DNA of 64,000 nt from CAJXMH01 sp040220135 (lineage in GTDB: Bacteria > Bacteroidota > Bacteroidia > Flavobacteriales_E > Vicingaceae). A model generated the notes under the pieces. That model did no database searches. It saw only the letters and a list, made by a program, of their open reading frames with translations, and was not told the origin of the DNA. The number at the start of each line of letters is the position of its first letter. Position 1 is the first letter of the stretch. Location of the stretch: contig JAVJTT010000020.1 of NCBI GenBank assembly GCA_040220135.1, forward strand, positions 434,001 to 498,000. The letters run 5' to 3'. A program made the position numbers and the translations under genes. Positions 1 through 8,875 of this stretch are shown here, one piece after another.

Positions 1-1123
1 AAACAAAACCAACTTGACTAAATGGAAAGCTAAAGAAGGCAATAGGTAAGGTGGAAACTAGACCGAAAAGTGCTACCTTTTGGATTTTACAAAGACGCTT
101 GCTTTTTAGAAAACGAAAAAGCAAATATAAAGTGCCAAGCATAATGCCACTTCCTACTAATCCATTTTCAGCTAGAAAGCTTAAAAATTCATTGTGTGGG
201 TGTTGAAAGCCGGACTTACTTTGGTGAACCATATAAATGTCATTAACCCCAAACTGCATATAGTTGAATTGCCAATTTCCTGCACCTACTCCAAACCATA
301 GGTTTTCTTTTATTAGCATGATGGTTTTAGTCCATATTTTAATGCGCTCTTCAAGAGAATCAAATGAAGTTAAAGAGAAAGTTGGAATCACTAAGTAGAG
401 CATTGGTATTACTAGTGGTAAGGAAGCAATTCCTAAATAAGCAATCCTTTTTATTTTTTTTTGCCTCAGGAACAAGGTAGAAGAAAGTAAAGCGAATAAA
501 ACAATCGATAAAAGTACAGCCCTACTTTGCAAAAAGAAGATGATTAAAATGTTAGCACTACAAAGCACAATTGCCTTTTGATGAAAATTCGTGTTTTGAA
601 CACCTTTGATAAATGCTACAACAGAACTTAAAAACAGAAATGCGGAAAGCGGGTTTTTATGGGTGAAGAAACTACTTAGTTGATAGATGTCTAGTGGTTT
701 GTTTGATAGCTGAAAAATAACTTCAAAAGTCAAATGAGCGACTACCAAAGTATTGCCTATTATGATGGCTTGAATAAATACACTACTTCTTTCTTGTATA
801 AAACCGCTATTAAAAAAGGTCAAACAGCAAAGAAAGAGGAGCGCATGGGAAAGATTCAGTATTGCTTCAGAAAAGTTTAAACTGGTGAAATAACTACTAA
901 TGAACTGAAAAACTATAAGAGTACTGAATGCAATTAGCGTGGTTTTAAGCTTGCCAACACATAGGGAAATTGTTTTAACATTAAAAAAAGTAACGGCAAG
1001 GACTATCGACAGCCATAGCATTCTGACGAAGTTGACACCTTCAATTAAGAATGGTTTGGTAAAGGCCGGAAGTACTAAGAATCCAAGAAAAAGGAAGATA
1101 ATTAGATTCCTTGAATTAGGCAT
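1..1123 (-). CDS. O-antigen ligase/polymerase-like membrane protein (3' end outside window)
   Basis: An open frame of 374 codons runs off the left edge, so the C-terminus is missing. The product is a multi-pass membrane protein with many hydrophobic segments. It carries the landmarks of the Wzy/WaaL (Wzy_C) family: an FLQSRA element near residue 199, a WFGVGAGNW stretch near 276 and QHPHNEFL near 307, followed by AENGLVG. In this family the conserved His/Arg residues lie in a periplasmic loop and act in ligating or polymerising undecaprenyl-linked glycans. The start is 5 bp downstream of the stop of the lipoprotein gene at 1129-1788, so the two are probably co-transcribed. The split between ligase and polymerase cannot be made from sequence. 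Confidence in the family is high. Confidence 0.85.
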   Translation of the reverse strand, partial: MPNSRNLIIFLFLGFLVLPAFTKPFLIEGVNFVRMLWLSIVLAVTFFNVKTISLCVGKLKTTLIAFSTLIVFQFISSYFTSLNFSEAILNLSHALLFLCCLTFFNSGFIQERSSVFIQAIIIGNTLVVAHLTFEVIFQLSNKPLDIYQLSSFFTHKNPLSAFLFLSSVVAFIKGVQNTNFHQKAIVLCSANILIIFFLQSRAVLLSIVLFALLSSTLFLRQKKIKRIAYLGIASLPLVIPMLYLVIPTFSLTSFDSLEERIKIWTKTIMLIKENLWFGVGAGNWQFNYMQFGVNDIYMVHQSKSGFQHPHNEFLSFLAENGLVGSGIMLGTLYLLFRFLKSKRLCKIQKVALFGLVSTLPIAFFSFPFSQVGFV

Positions 1124-1128
1124 TTAAA

Positions 1129-1788
1129 CTACCTTGGCAAAGTAAGGGTGCAGCTACCATAGCCACTCGAGTCGGTGTTAAATGAAATTGTGATGTCTTG
1201 GTTAGAAATTACTCCATTTCCAGAATATTGCACATTAGTCCCACTAAAAGCAGTTTGTATGGCAATGTTTACACCACTAATATCACCCTCTATTTCTTCA
1301 TTTATAGGATTGAGTTTGCTAAAGAAAATTCGATTGTTTACATCAGTTGATGAGGAAATTGAAGTCTGAAAGTCATCTGTGTCGACTCCGGTGGCAGAAC
1401 AAACATGACTAGCTACATAGGTTCCTTCTAAATAGTCCGCATCGTTTTTTACTAAGACATCTCGTTGAGCAGGATCAGAAGTAACGCCGTTTGACCCTTT
1501 AACTGTATAGGTAAGTTGGTACAAACCCGTCTTATTAGGGTCAACCGCGCCATTAATATTTACCGATGAGCTAATATCAGTTCCATCGATATCTTTAGCT
1601 GTAGCGCCTAATTCAGTGTATTGAGAGTTTAATGAAATGGTATCTTGAGCACTGCCATTTAGGGTAATGGTCGGTTTTGGGCCACTTGCTTGAGAGCCTC
1701 CAGGACTGCTACTTGAGTCATCATCATCAGAACAAGAAAAAAGAAAAATGCCTAATAAAAGTACAGGATAGAAAAGTAAGTTCTTCAT
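1129..1788 (-). CDS. Surface lipoprotein with Ig-like (DUF5011-type) domain
   Basis: A 219-residue lipoprotein. The signal peptide ends in a lipobox with Cys19, followed at once by SDDDD, which matches the acidic lipoprotein export signal that sends Bacteroidota lipoproteins to the cell surface. After a Ser/Gly-rich linker, residues about 38-115 form one Ig-like domain of the DUF5011 type (PTITLNGS at the start, LGATAKDIDGTDIS, then GLYQLTYTV). Residues about 116-219 are a second beta-rich domain that I do not recognise and that contains two Cys. Its substrate or partner is unknown. It is the first gene of a likely two-gene unit with the Wzy-like gene downstream. Confidence 0.8.
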   Translation of the reverse strand: MKNLLFYPVLLLGIFLFSCSDDDDSSSSPGGSQASGPKPTITLNGSAQDTISLNSQYTELGATAKDIDGTDISSSVNINGAVDPNKTGLYQLTYTVKGSNGVTSDPAQRDVLVKNDADYLEGTYVASHVCSATGVDTDDFQTSISSSTDVNNRIFFSKLNPINEEIEGDISGVNIAIQTAFSGTNVQYSGNGVISNQDITISFNTDSSGYGSCTLTLPR

Positions 1789-1848
1789 AATTTCAAATTG
1801 AAAATCAAAATTAATAAAACCTGCTTTAGTAGGTTAAGGTAAACAGAC

Positions 1849-1877
1849 CAAGTTTAGTTTGCTATTGTCAAAACAAC
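1849..1877 (-). promoter_or_regulatory. Putative Bacteroidota-type promoter for the 1129-1788 lipoprotein gene
   Basis: On the minus strand a TTGTTTTGAC element (1868-1877) is followed after a spacing of about 18 bases (counted from its TTG) by TAAACTTG (1849-1856). This approximates the TTTG / TAnnTTTG layout used by the Bacteroidota primary sigma factor. It lies about 60 bp upstream of the ATG. The match is partial and there are no expression data, so this is a weak call. Confidence 0.3.
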
Positions 1878-1911
1878 TTTCTTTTTATAGGTTTGGTTTT
1901 TATTTAACCAA

Positions 1912-2787
1912 ATGGAATCGGGAAAAACAAGCCAAGGCAACTTTTTAAGAAAGCAATGGACGTGGCTTAGCCTTTGTTTATTTTTATTAATTCTAGCTTT
2001 CTTACCTCAACTTTACCAGAACTCGTTTTCATTTTTAGAACAAACTTCTGAAAAAGCACTTTTGAGTTTAGGCCTATGGGCAGAATTGAATACAGCAGCT
2101 TACTCAGCAGCTAGCTTAAAAATTCCCTTAGTTTCGGGTTCTTTCCAAGGAACAGCAGCCTTGTTGACCCAAGGCTTTCAGTATCTTGAATTGGCTAATT
2201 TATTGATTGGTGTTCAGCTGGTTTTATTGAGTTTGTCACAGTCTGTAATTCTCAAGGTGCTGCTGCTTTTGTTTATCGGAATGCAGTTTTTTGAAAAGCA
2301 TCGCTCCTTTGCTATAAAAATGCTTCTCCTCTTTTTTTTAGTGAACCCCGGACTGCCACTTTATACTCAACTTGTAAAGTACCTTTCTCAAGAAGCTGAA
2401 TTAGATCTGGGTGGAAAACTAAAGGCAGAACTCACACAAACACATGCCGACTTTTTGGAGAAGAAGAAAGCGCAAGAAAAGAAGCTAAGTCAAAGAAAAA
2501 GCAAACAACTGAAGCAAAGGGAAGAAAAAGGAAAAGACGAATTAAGTTTTGTGCAAAAGGCAGAAGATAAAGTCATTAGTTCAACTGATAAAGTAGAAGA
2601 TGATTTAAGTTTGGCTTTTAAAGATGCTTTTCAAGTTTTAAAAGGAGCTCTCTCCAATCTTATCCAACTGGCAGTCAATCTAGTGGTTCATTTTTTATTG
2701 CTATTTATTGTTCTTCCTTTCTTATACTTCTTCTTGGGCTATAAATTATTGTACTATCTATTTCCAACTTCCATTAAAAACAATTAA
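1912..2787 (+). CDS. Membrane protein with charged coiled-coil-like region, function unknown
   Basis: A 291-residue protein I do not recognise. Hydrophobic segments lie at about residues 17-34, 95-124, 134-150 and 248-285. Between the third and fourth is a very Lys/Glu/Gln-rich stretch (about 160-235) that should form a long helix or coiled coil, probably facing the cytoplasm. No catalytic motif is evident. The stop is one base before the ATG of the GH25 lysozyme gene, and the 3547-4491 gene follows 5 bp after that, so a three-gene operon related to the envelope is likely. Confidence 0.7.
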   Translation: MESGKTSQGNFLRKQWTWLSLCLFLLILAFLPQLYQNSFSFLEQTSEKALLSLGLWAELNTAAYSAASLKIPLVSGSFQGTAALLTQGFQYLELANLLIGVQLVLLSLSQSVILKVLLLLFIGMQFFEKHRSFAIKMLLLFFLVNPGLPLYTQLVKYLSQEAELDLGGKLKAELTQTHADFLEKKKAQEKKLSQRKSKQLKQREEKGKDELSFVQKAEDKVISSTDKVEDDLSLAFKDAFQVLKGALSNLIQLAVNLVVHFLLLFIVLPFLYFFLGYKLLYYLFPTSIKNN

Positions 2788-2788
2788 A

Positions 2789-3541
2789 ATGAAGACTTTT
2801 TTTTACCTAACTATAGCCATTTTATTGCTAAGCTGTCAATCAAAGCATACTAAAGACGATAAAGCGTTGAGTAATATAGATACAGCACCGAATCACGAAG
2901 CTTCGGTTAAGAGTGAGAAAGAGAAAAGTCGAGTTGATACGCTAAGGGGAATTGATGTATCACATTATCAGGGACGTGTGAACTGGGATGAAGTGAAATC
3001 AGCAGGCATGCATTTTGGGATTGCAAAAGCTACTCAAGGTGAAAGTTATGTAGACCCTGAATTCACAAGAAACTGGAAAGCAATCGAAGCAGCGAACTTG
3101 TATCGGGGAAGTTACCACTTTTATGTGGCGGAAGATAGCCCCGAGAAGCAAGCTGATTTTTTTGTAAAAACCGTTAAGGATTTTGGAATGCATCATCTGC
3201 CTCCTGCCTTAGACTTAGAAGGTTCAGGTATTGGAAAGCTAAAGGTAGATCAATATCAGAAGAACGTATTTCAATGGCTTTCAATTGTGGAACAAGAATT
3301 GGGTATTCGTCCTATGATATACACCAACCGACCATTTGCCAATCAGTATTTGAATAACAAAGAATTTGATAAGTATCACCTTTGGGTGGCCGAATATGGA
3401 GCAAGTAAGGCTAAGCTTCCCGGCATATGGATAAGAAAAGGTTGGTCGGGCTGGCAGTTCACCTCTCATGATTCTTTGATCGGTGTAAATGGCTCTGTAG
3501 ATGAAAGTAAGTTTTTGAGTTCTTTATTGTTAAACCACTAA
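2789..3541 (+). CDS. GH25 family lysozyme-like lipoprotein
   Basis: A peptidoglycan muramidase of glycoside hydrolase family 25, anchored as a lipoprotein. I chose the ATG at 2789 rather than an upstream in-frame ATG at 2708 because it gives a clean signal peptide (MKTFFYLTIAILLLSC, Cys16). The mature protein carries family landmarks: RGIDVSHYQG (first catalytic Asp), GSYHFY, ALDLEG (acidic pair), YTNRPF, LWVAEY and a terminal WSGWQFTSH. The length of 251 residues fits a single catalytic domain. It begins 1 bp after the membrane protein gene and is followed 5 bp later by another membrane protein. A role in cell-wall remodelling is inferred; a bacteriolytic toxin role is possible but there is no immunity gene. 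Confidence 0.9.
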   Translation: MKTFFYLTIAILLLSCQSKHTKDDKALSNIDTAPNHEASVKSEKEKSRVDTLRGIDVSHYQGRVNWDEVKSAGMHFGIAKATQGESYVDPEFTRNWKAIEAANLYRGSYHFYVAEDSPEKQADFFVKTVKDFGMHHLPPALDLEGSGIGKLKVDQYQKNVFQWLSIVEQELGIRPMIYTNRPFANQYLNNKEFDKYHLWVAEYGASKAKLPGIWIRKGWSGWQFTSHDSLIGVNGSVDESKFLSSLLLNH

Positions 3542-3546
3542 GTGTT

Positions 3547-4491
3547 ATGGAAAATTCAAAAGCTGAAAAGTTAAATTATACTCACCTATCTTTAGAAAGT
3601 GAAGAGGAGTTGTTAAACCAGCGCTACATTTCTGTCATTACCATCTTCAATGAGATGAAAAACAGATCAACAGCAGCGGAAGAGGAGGTCAACTTAATTG
3701 CCATTGTGGAAGAGCTGCTTGAAGAAGAGCAAACTTGGCCACACCTATTAACCATTGAGCAGTGCATGGTAGGTTTAATGAGTGAAGACGAAATAAGTGT
3801 TGAGTACGAGGTGCTTTTGATTAAAGCAAGAGCTTTGTTAAGTGCTGAGCTTTATCAATTTTATCATCAAGGCCTAGCCGAAAAGGACTTAAATCGAAAG
3901 AAAGAGTGCATGGAAAGACTTATTCGTGATGTACAGTGGTATGGTAAAATACTGGATTTAGAAAAGACTTATGTAACCAAAACTAGGATTCGTACGGCTT
4001 TACTCTTTGTGGGCTCTATTTTATTGTTTTTTGCAGTCGATCAATTGCCATGGCTGTCAGAGTTTTTGAGCATTGAAAAAGGAGATAAAGGTGATGCTAT
4101 CTTAACCGCAGTTACTTCAGGTACCTTGGGAACCTGTTTTAGTATGTTGATCAGTTTAAAGGGCAAGTTGCAAATTAGTTCTTTAAGTGACTTACGACTC
4201 ATTCACCGATTGGATTATATTTTTTCTCGCGCTTTAATTGGCTTTGTAAGCGGATTAATTCTTTTTTATTTTTTCGATTCAGAGTTAATGCGCGCCCCAA
4301 TCTTTCCTCATTTTAATCATGACGGAGCAGCTTCTCAGTTTTTAGACCATGAGAACTTGGCCCTTTTAGTGGTTTGGTGCTTTATTTCAGGTTTTTCAGA
4401 AAAAATGGTGCCTGATTTACTTTTTAAAACTGAACAAGCAATAGATAAGGAAGGGATGGGGTCACCACCCACTTCAGGAAAGTTAGAATAG
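3547..4491 (+). CDS. Four-pass membrane protein, function unknown
   Basis: A 314-residue protein with a soluble, acidic, helical N-terminal half (residues 1-145) and four predicted membrane segments at about 149-164, 186-203, 229-243 and 271-286. I do not recognise the family, and no enzymatic motif is visible. It starts 5 bp after the GH25 gene, so it probably belongs to the same transcript, which then ends at the strong hairpin 4499-4530. Confidence 0.7.
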   Translation: MENSKAEKLNYTHLSLESEEELLNQRYISVITIFNEMKNRSTAAEEEVNLIAIVEELLEEEQTWPHLLTIEQCMVGLMSEDEISVEYEVLLIKARALLSAELYQFYHQGLAEKDLNRKKECMERLIRDVQWYGKILDLEKTYVTKTRIRTALLFVGSILLFFAVDQLPWLSEFLSIEKGDKGDAILTAVTSGTLGTCFSMLISLKGKLQISSLSDLRLIHRLDYIFSRALIGFVSGLILFYFFDSELMRAPIFPHFNHDGAASQFLDHENLALLVVWCFISGFSEKMVPDLLFKTEQAIDKEGMGSPPTSGKLE

Positions 4492-4498
4492 AAAACAA

Positions 4499-4530
4499 AA
4501 AAAGCCGCTGTAAGACTACAGCGGCTTTTT
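4499..4530. terminator. Bidirectional intrinsic terminator
   Basis: A perfect 14-bp inverted repeat (4499-4512 and 4517-4530) with an AGAC loop and a GC-rich core, ending in T-runs on both strands. It sits between the convergent genes at 3547-4491 and rpoD (4547-5410) and can serve both. Confidence 0.9.
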
Positions 4531-4546
4531 GCTTAATTCTTAGTGC

Positions 4547-5410
4547 TTACAAATAAGTTTGAAGATTGGTTTGATTAGATACTCTTCTTAATCTTCTCAA
4601 GCCTCTTTCTTTAATTTGTCTGATTCTCTCTCTGGTTAAACCGAAAGTATTACCAATTTCCTCTAGGGTCATTTCACTTGTACCCCCTAAACCGTAAAAC
4701 AATCGTATTACTTCAGCTTCCATTCCTTTCAAGTAAGAAAGTGTTCTTTCGAGATCTTGGGAAAGTGATTCCTGTAAAAGACTGTCGGTTGGATCAGGAG
4801 TATCTGAGTTTTCAAGTACACTTACTAAACTGTTGTTGTCATCATCATTGCTCATTGGAGCATCTATTGAAACTTGCTTTTTAGACATCTTCAAAGACAT
4901 TTCAACTTTGTTTACGTCCATTTCAGTCAAGTCACTCAATTCGTCAGCCGTAGGTGTACGTTCATTTTTTTGCTCAAATTCATTTGAAGCTTTGCTGATT
5001 TTTTGAATTTCACCTAATCGGTTGTGGGGTAAACGTATGGTTCTTGAGTTGTCGGCAGCAGCCTTCAAAATACTCTGACGAATCCACCAAACTGCATAAG
5101 AAATAAACTTAAACCCTTTGGTGTGGTCATAACGCTTAGCAGCTTCGATAAGCCCTAAGTTTCCTTCATTGATCAAATCCTCTAGTGTTAAACCGGTATT
5201 TTGATATTGCTTGGCAACTGAAATTACAAAACGAAGGTTGGCTCTCACCAATCGGTTTAAAGCTCCTTCATCACCATTTTGTATTTTAATTGCTAATTCC
5301 ACTTCTTCTTCAGCCGTAATCATTTCTTCTTTCGAAACGTCTTGCAAATACTTTTCTAAAGACTTGCTTTCTCTTTTCGTAATTTGCTGACTGATTTTAA
5401 GTTGTCTCAT
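4547..5410 (-). CDS. rpoD: RNA polymerase primary sigma factor RpoD/SigA
   Basis: The housekeeping sigma factor in the short form typical of Bacteroidota (287 residues, essentially no region 1.1). Region 1.2 lies at about 15-50. Region 2 follows, with LVRANLRFVISVAKQY, DLINEGNLGLIEAA and FKFISYAVWWIRQSI, the core-binding and -10-recognition helices. Region 3 follows from about residue 125 (LPHNRLGEI). Region 4 ends in the helix-turn-helix MTLEEIGNTFGLTRERIRQI that contacts the -33 element. The start has a good Shine-Dalgarno (AAGGAG about 8 nt upstream), which is uncommon in this phylum. It is transcribed away from its neighbour at 5472-5921 and stops at the shared hairpin. Confidence 0.97.
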   Translation of the reverse strand: MRQLKISQQITKRESKSLEKYLQDVSKEEMITAEEEVELAIKIQNGDEGALNRLVRANLRFVISVAKQYQNTGLTLEDLINEGNLGLIEAAKRYDHTKGFKFISYAVWWIRQSILKAAADNSRTIRLPHNRLGEIQKISKASNEFEQKNERTPTADELSDLTEMDVNKVEMSLKMSKKQVSIDAPMSNDDDNNSLVSVLENSDTPDPTDSLLQESLSQDLERTLSYLKGMEAEVIRLFYGLGGTSEMTLEEIGNTFGLTRERIRQIKERGLRRLRRVSNQTNLQTYL

Positions 5411-5471
5411 CTTTTATTCTCCTTATTTTACCTTTTTTAGAACGATTTTGTACCGCAAAAATTATGCTAAA

Positions 5472-5921
5472 CTATGATTTAAGCTTTTTTACTGTTGTTT
5501 TATTTTTATTCTGTTCTACAGACCAACGATTTAGGTCAAACACATAAGGCAAATAGCGGTTGTATAATGCCAACCTGACTCTGCCAATTTTGTCTAAATC
5601 TTTCGCTGTTGGTTCTCCTGTATACTCGTAACAATTAATTTTCGGGTGCAACCTCATGTATCTACGAACAATTTCTACAATAGTTGCCATAACTCGAAAA
5701 ACTTCAAACTTATTGGTTAAACTGTACTCTTCTCCTTCAAATTCATCATTGATGACACCGAAAACGATAGAAGTGTTCAAAATATTATTTTGCTTCCTTC
5801 CAAAGCGAACTTCATAGTGCACCCCACTATCCGTTATGAAGTAGTACGTAGAACCACTTTCAATTGGTGGTGGGATAATTTCATATGGAGACTTCAGTTT
5901 ATGCAATTTACCAATTCGCAA
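5472..5921 (-). CDS. Conserved-looking hypothetical protein
   Basis: A 149-residue soluble protein with no signal peptide and no motif I recognise. The N-terminal half is beta-rich (STYYFITDSGVHYEVRFG), followed by a helix and a YEYTGEPT turn, then a basic C-terminus. A compact mixed alpha/beta fold is likely. It lies upstream of rpoD on the same strand with a gap of about 60 bp, and is divergent from the DjlA-like gene. Function unknown. Confidence 0.65.
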   Translation of the reverse strand: MRIGKLHKLKSPYEIIPPPIESGSTYYFITDSGVHYEVRFGRKQNNILNTSIVFGVINDEFEGEEYSLTNKFEVFRVMATIVEIVRRYMRLHPKINCYEYTGEPTAKDLDKIGRVRLALYNRYLPYVFDLNRWSVEQNKNKTTVKKLKS

Positions 5922-6010
5922 AATTATTAAAACTTAACTACATTTAAAAAAATATGCTTGGGGCATGCCAACTGCTTTGGCTAATTTTAGGTTTTTTAAA
6001 CAAAGTATTT

Positions 6011-6766
6011 ATGAGAGGATGGGCAAAATGGATTGGTGCTATGATTGGCTTTGGAGCTTTTGGTTTCTTTGGTGCGATCGTTGGCTTTTTTATCGGTTCT
6101 ATGTTCGATAACCGTGCTGCCATGCAATGGGATGAACGTTTCTCATCTGATCAAGGCTATACAGGTCAGCAGGCTTATGAACGAAGTTCAGGCGGTGATT
6201 TTGCAGCGAGTTTGTTGGTGCTAACTGCCGCGGTTATGAAGGCTGACGGCAAGGTGTTAAAGTCGGAACTGGACTATGTAAAAAAGTTTTATGTAAGGCA
6301 ATTTGGAGAGGCAAAAACCAAAAAGCAAATGAGGGCTTTGCGAGACTTGTTAAAGCAAAGCATTGATGTTAGAGGCATTTCGCATCAAATTCGTTATCAA
6401 ATGCAATACCACAGTCGGCTGCAACTGCTCCATTATTTGTTTGGTATTGCCCAAGCAGATGATAAAATTAGCGCAGATGAGGTGAATCAAATTCACCGTA
6501 TTGCCGGCTTTTTAGGCTTAAATAATGCGGACTTTGAGTCCATAAAGGCAATGTTTGTTAGGGAAACCGGTGCCGATTATAAAATACTGGAAATTACCCC
6601 TGATGCAACGAATGATGAAATAAAAAAGGCCTATCGAAAGATGGCCAAAAAATATCACCCGGACCGGGTTCATCATTTAGGAGAAGATGTGAAAAAGCAA
6701 GCGGAAGAAAAGTTCCGTCAGGTTCAAGATGCATATGAGAACTTAAAGAAAGATCGGGATTTTTGA
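6011..6766 (+). CDS. djlA: DjlA-like membrane-anchored DnaJ co-chaperone
   Basis: A DnaJ-domain protein with the DjlA layout: an N-terminal Gly-rich membrane segment (WIGAMIGFGAFGFFGAIVG) ending in GSMFDN, a central TerB-like helical domain (about residues 65-175), and a C-terminal J domain with the HPD tripeptide (AKKYHPDR) that stimulates DnaK ATPase. The frame opens at 5954, but the ATG at 6011 is preferred because it matches the usual short DjlA N-terminus (MRGWAKWIG); from there the protein is 251 residues. The last 43 bp overlap the convergent gene at 6724-7047. The assignment rests on domain order and remembered DjlA sequence. Confidence 0.85.
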   Translation: MRGWAKWIGAMIGFGAFGFFGAIVGFFIGSMFDNRAAMQWDERFSSDQGYTGQQAYERSSGGDFAASLLVLTAAVMKADGKVLKSELDYVKKFYVRQFGEAKTKKQMRALRDLLKQSIDVRGISHQIRYQMQYHSRLQLLHYLFGIAQADDKISADEVNQIHRIAGFLGLNNADFESIKAMFVRETGADYKILEITPDATNDEIKKAYRKMAKKYHPDRVHHLGEDVKKQAEEKFRQVQDAYENLKKDRDF

Positions 6767-7047
6767 CCTTGATCAAAAAGGTCAGTCGTTTCTTCAAAAG
6801 CCGCCTCTTTTTTTGGCGCTTGGATTTTATTGTCTAAGGTAGAGTCGCTTTTCTGTTTTGCAGCTGAGTCAAGCAGTTTAAAAACATTGAACTTATTTAA
6901 AGTGTATTTCGACTTCTTTTTTATCTCTTCTTTTTGAGGGCCTTGAGGCAATTGTGAATTGTTGTCTGCTTTATTAGTAGTTCCCGCAAAGGCGGTTCCT
7001 AAACCTAAACCAAGTGCGAGTGTAAAAAGGTAGTATTGCTTCTTCAT
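6724..7047 (-). CDS. Small secreted hypothetical protein
   Basis: A 107-residue protein with a clear Sec signal peptide (MKKQYYLFTLALGLGLGTAFAG, cleavage near 21). The mature part is short, Lys/Gln/Asp-rich and probably poorly structured. There is no domain I recognise. Its 3' end overlaps the 3' end of the djlA-like gene by 43 bp on the opposite strand. A plausible Bacteroidota promoter sits just upstream, which supports it being real. Confidence 0.6.
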   Translation of the reverse strand: MKKQYYLFTLALGLGLGTAFAGTTNKADNNSQLPQGPQKEEIKKKSKYTLNKFNVFKLLDSAAKQKSDSTLDNKIQAPKKEAAFEETTDLFDQGQKSRSFFKFSYAS

Positions 7048-7064
7048 ATTGGCGAAATTTACAC

Positions 7065-7094
7065 CGAAGATACCATTTTCTGTCTAATTGTCAA
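7065..7094 (-). promoter_or_regulatory. Putative Bacteroidota-type promoter for the 6724-7047 gene
   Basis: On the minus strand, TTGAC (7090-7094) is followed 17 bases later by TATCTTCG (7065-7072), close to the TTTG / TAnnTTTG consensus with normal spacing. The -7 element ends 17 bp before the ATG, so the leader would be very short. The call is based on sequence only. Confidence 0.4.
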
Positions 7095-7143
7095 TGGTTT
7101 GATAGTTGTACTGTGCTGATTTAACCACTCTTAACAACAAACA

Positions 7144-7857
7144 ATGAATCCTACTAAGCGAAGGTTGTATTATTCAATGGTAGTTCCAGCCATTATCGTC
7201 TTTGTGCTATGGCTTGTAAAGATAGTAGAATGGCAATGGCACCTGGACTTTGTGTCTTTTGGAATCTTACCACGAAAAATTGAAGGTCTGAAAGGAATTC
7301 TTTTTTCTTTTTTTATTCACGGTGACTTTAGCCACTTGGTCAATAATAGCCTTCCCTTGCTAGTCTTAGGCTGGGCGCTTTTCTTCTTTTACAAAGATCT
7401 CGGTCCGAGAATACTTGTCCTTTCTTATGTTTTGTCTGCTTTATATACTTGGATATCTGCAAGAGAGGCTTATCATATTGGCGCTAGTGGAGTAGTTTAT
7501 GCCCTCTTTGGTTTCCTTTTTATTAGCGGATTTATCCGTCGGTCAAAACCCTTAGTCGCCATTTCTTTTCTAATTGCATTTTTATACGGAAGCCTTGTAT
7601 GGGGCATTCTTCCTTGGGATAAAAGCGTGTCATGGGAAGGCCATTTCTGGGGCTTATTTGTCGGTTTAATCTTGGCAATCTATTACCGCAACAGAGGGCC
7701 GCAAAGAAAAGTTTACCAGTGGGAAGATGAGGAAGAAGAGGGGAAAGAAAAGGAATTTATGGGTACAACAGAATCGCAGAGTGTAGATGAACTTGAGTAT
7801 GAGTATCATTTTATTCCGAAAGAGGAGGAAGACAAAAGCCAAAGCCTAGAGAGGTAA
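7144..7857 (+). CDS. Rhomboid family intramembrane serine protease
   Basis: A 237-residue polytopic protein with the rhomboid core: an FSHLVNNSLPLL segment (conserved H and N of helix 2), the nucleophile motif GASG (YHIGASGVVYALFG) and the catalytic His in WEGHFWG. About six membrane helices span residues 10-180. The C-terminal 60 residues are a strongly acidic cytosolic tail (EDEEEEGKEKE) with no known role. It cleaves membrane proteins within or next to their transmembrane helices; the substrate is unknown. It is divergent from the two minus-strand rhomboid genes that follow. Confidence 0.9.
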   Translation: MNPTKRRLYYSMVVPAIIVFVLWLVKIVEWQWHLDFVSFGILPRKIEGLKGILFSFFIHGDFSHLVNNSLPLLVLGWALFFFYKDLGPRILVLSYVLSALYTWISAREAYHIGASGVVYALFGFLFISGFIRRSKPLVAISFLIAFLYGSLVWGILPWDKSVSWEGHFWGLFVGLILAIYYRNRGPQRKVYQWEDEEEEGKEKEFMGTTESQSVDELEYEYHFIPKEEEDKSQSLER

Positions 7858-7968
7858 GTTTATGGTTGAAGCGCAGCAGAGTAGTTGAAATTTGAGAGTG
7901 ACGGCCTTAGATTTTAGATAATAATAAAGACTAATGATGTTTCTAGTTTCAGGTCTGGAATTTCAGTT

Positions 7969-8874
7969 TTACTTATTATTACTGGCTCTAAACAGGAAGT
8001 CTTTTTCATCTTTGCTTAAACTATCGTAGCCTGAGCGGGAAATCTTATCAAGTATTTCGTCAACTCGATTTTGTTCTTCCTTTTTTCGACTTGTGTAATC
8101 ATTCGCCTTTCTGTTTGCTTTGCTTTTGCTGTATTTTACCTTCATCTTGCTTTTAGAAGGCTTAAACACGGCTATTAAAAAAGCTGAGGCTTGGTTTACC
8201 CATGCTGTTATGTCTTTCCCTTTTCGCCATTGTTTAGCGAAGAAAAAACCCATGGCTGCCCCACCAATGTGAGCGATGTGTCCGCCTGAGTTAGAATTAG
8301 AAATACTGATTACATCTAGGATAAAGACGACAAGAGCAACATACTTTAATTTTACATTGCCGAACAAGAGCAAACGAATGCTAAAGTCAGGGGCGTAAGT
8401 AGCCACAGCCACTACAATAGCCATTACAGATGCAGACGCTCCCAAGGCTTTTGAAACCGATACTGAACTCTCGAAAACGGGAAATAGGTTGTAAAACAAG
8501 ATGTACAAAGCAGCTCCCCCAAGTCCACCAGCTACATAAACCGACCATAACTTCTTCTCTCCTAAAAATTCAACAAATAACTGTCCTAAAAAGTACAGCC
8601 ATAGCATATTCATAAGAATATGAAAGAAGCCTATATGGAGAAACATATAAGAAAAAACAGTCCATGGTTTTATCAATAAGTTACCGAGATCTGAAGGAAC
8701 CGCTAACCAGTTTAGAGCAAATTGATCAGCAGACAATTGCATGCCCATTAACCAAAAGGGCAATATCAATAATTGAATGCCAATGAAAACAGCTAGGTTA
8801 GCATAGATTAGCTTTACCAACATACTGTTGTTACTGAACTTTAGATCGAAGTTATGTTTGTTGTTACCGAACAT
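7969..8874 (-). CDS. Rhomboid family intramembrane serine protease (GASA variant)
   Basis: A 301-residue polytopic protein of the rhomboid family with HIGFFHILMNMLWL (helix 2) and GGHIAHIGGAAMGF (catalytic His helix). The nucleophile region reads LGASASVMAI, so the Gly after the catalytic Ser of the usual GxSG is Ala; activity may be retained, as the Ser/His pair is intact. Residues about 220-301 are a basic cytosolic tail ending in a conserved-looking DEILDKISRSGYDSLSKDEK segment. It begins 1 bp after the end of the next rhomboid gene, so the two and mutL form one operon. Confidence 0.9.
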   Translation of the reverse strand: MFGNNKHNFDLKFSNNSMLVKLIYANLAVFIGIQLLILPFWLMGMQLSADQFALNWLAVPSDLGNLLIKPWTVFSYMFLHIGFFHILMNMLWLYFLGQLFVEFLGEKKLWSVYVAGGLGGAALYILFYNLFPVFESSVSVSKALGASASVMAIVVAVATYAPDFSIRLLLFGNVKLKYVALVVFILDVISISNSNSGGHIAHIGGAAMGFFFAKQWRKGKDITAWVNQASAFLIAVFKPSKSKMKVKYSKSKANRKANDYTSRKKEEQNRVDEILDKISRSGYDSLSKDEKDFLFRASNNK

Positions 8875-8875
8875 T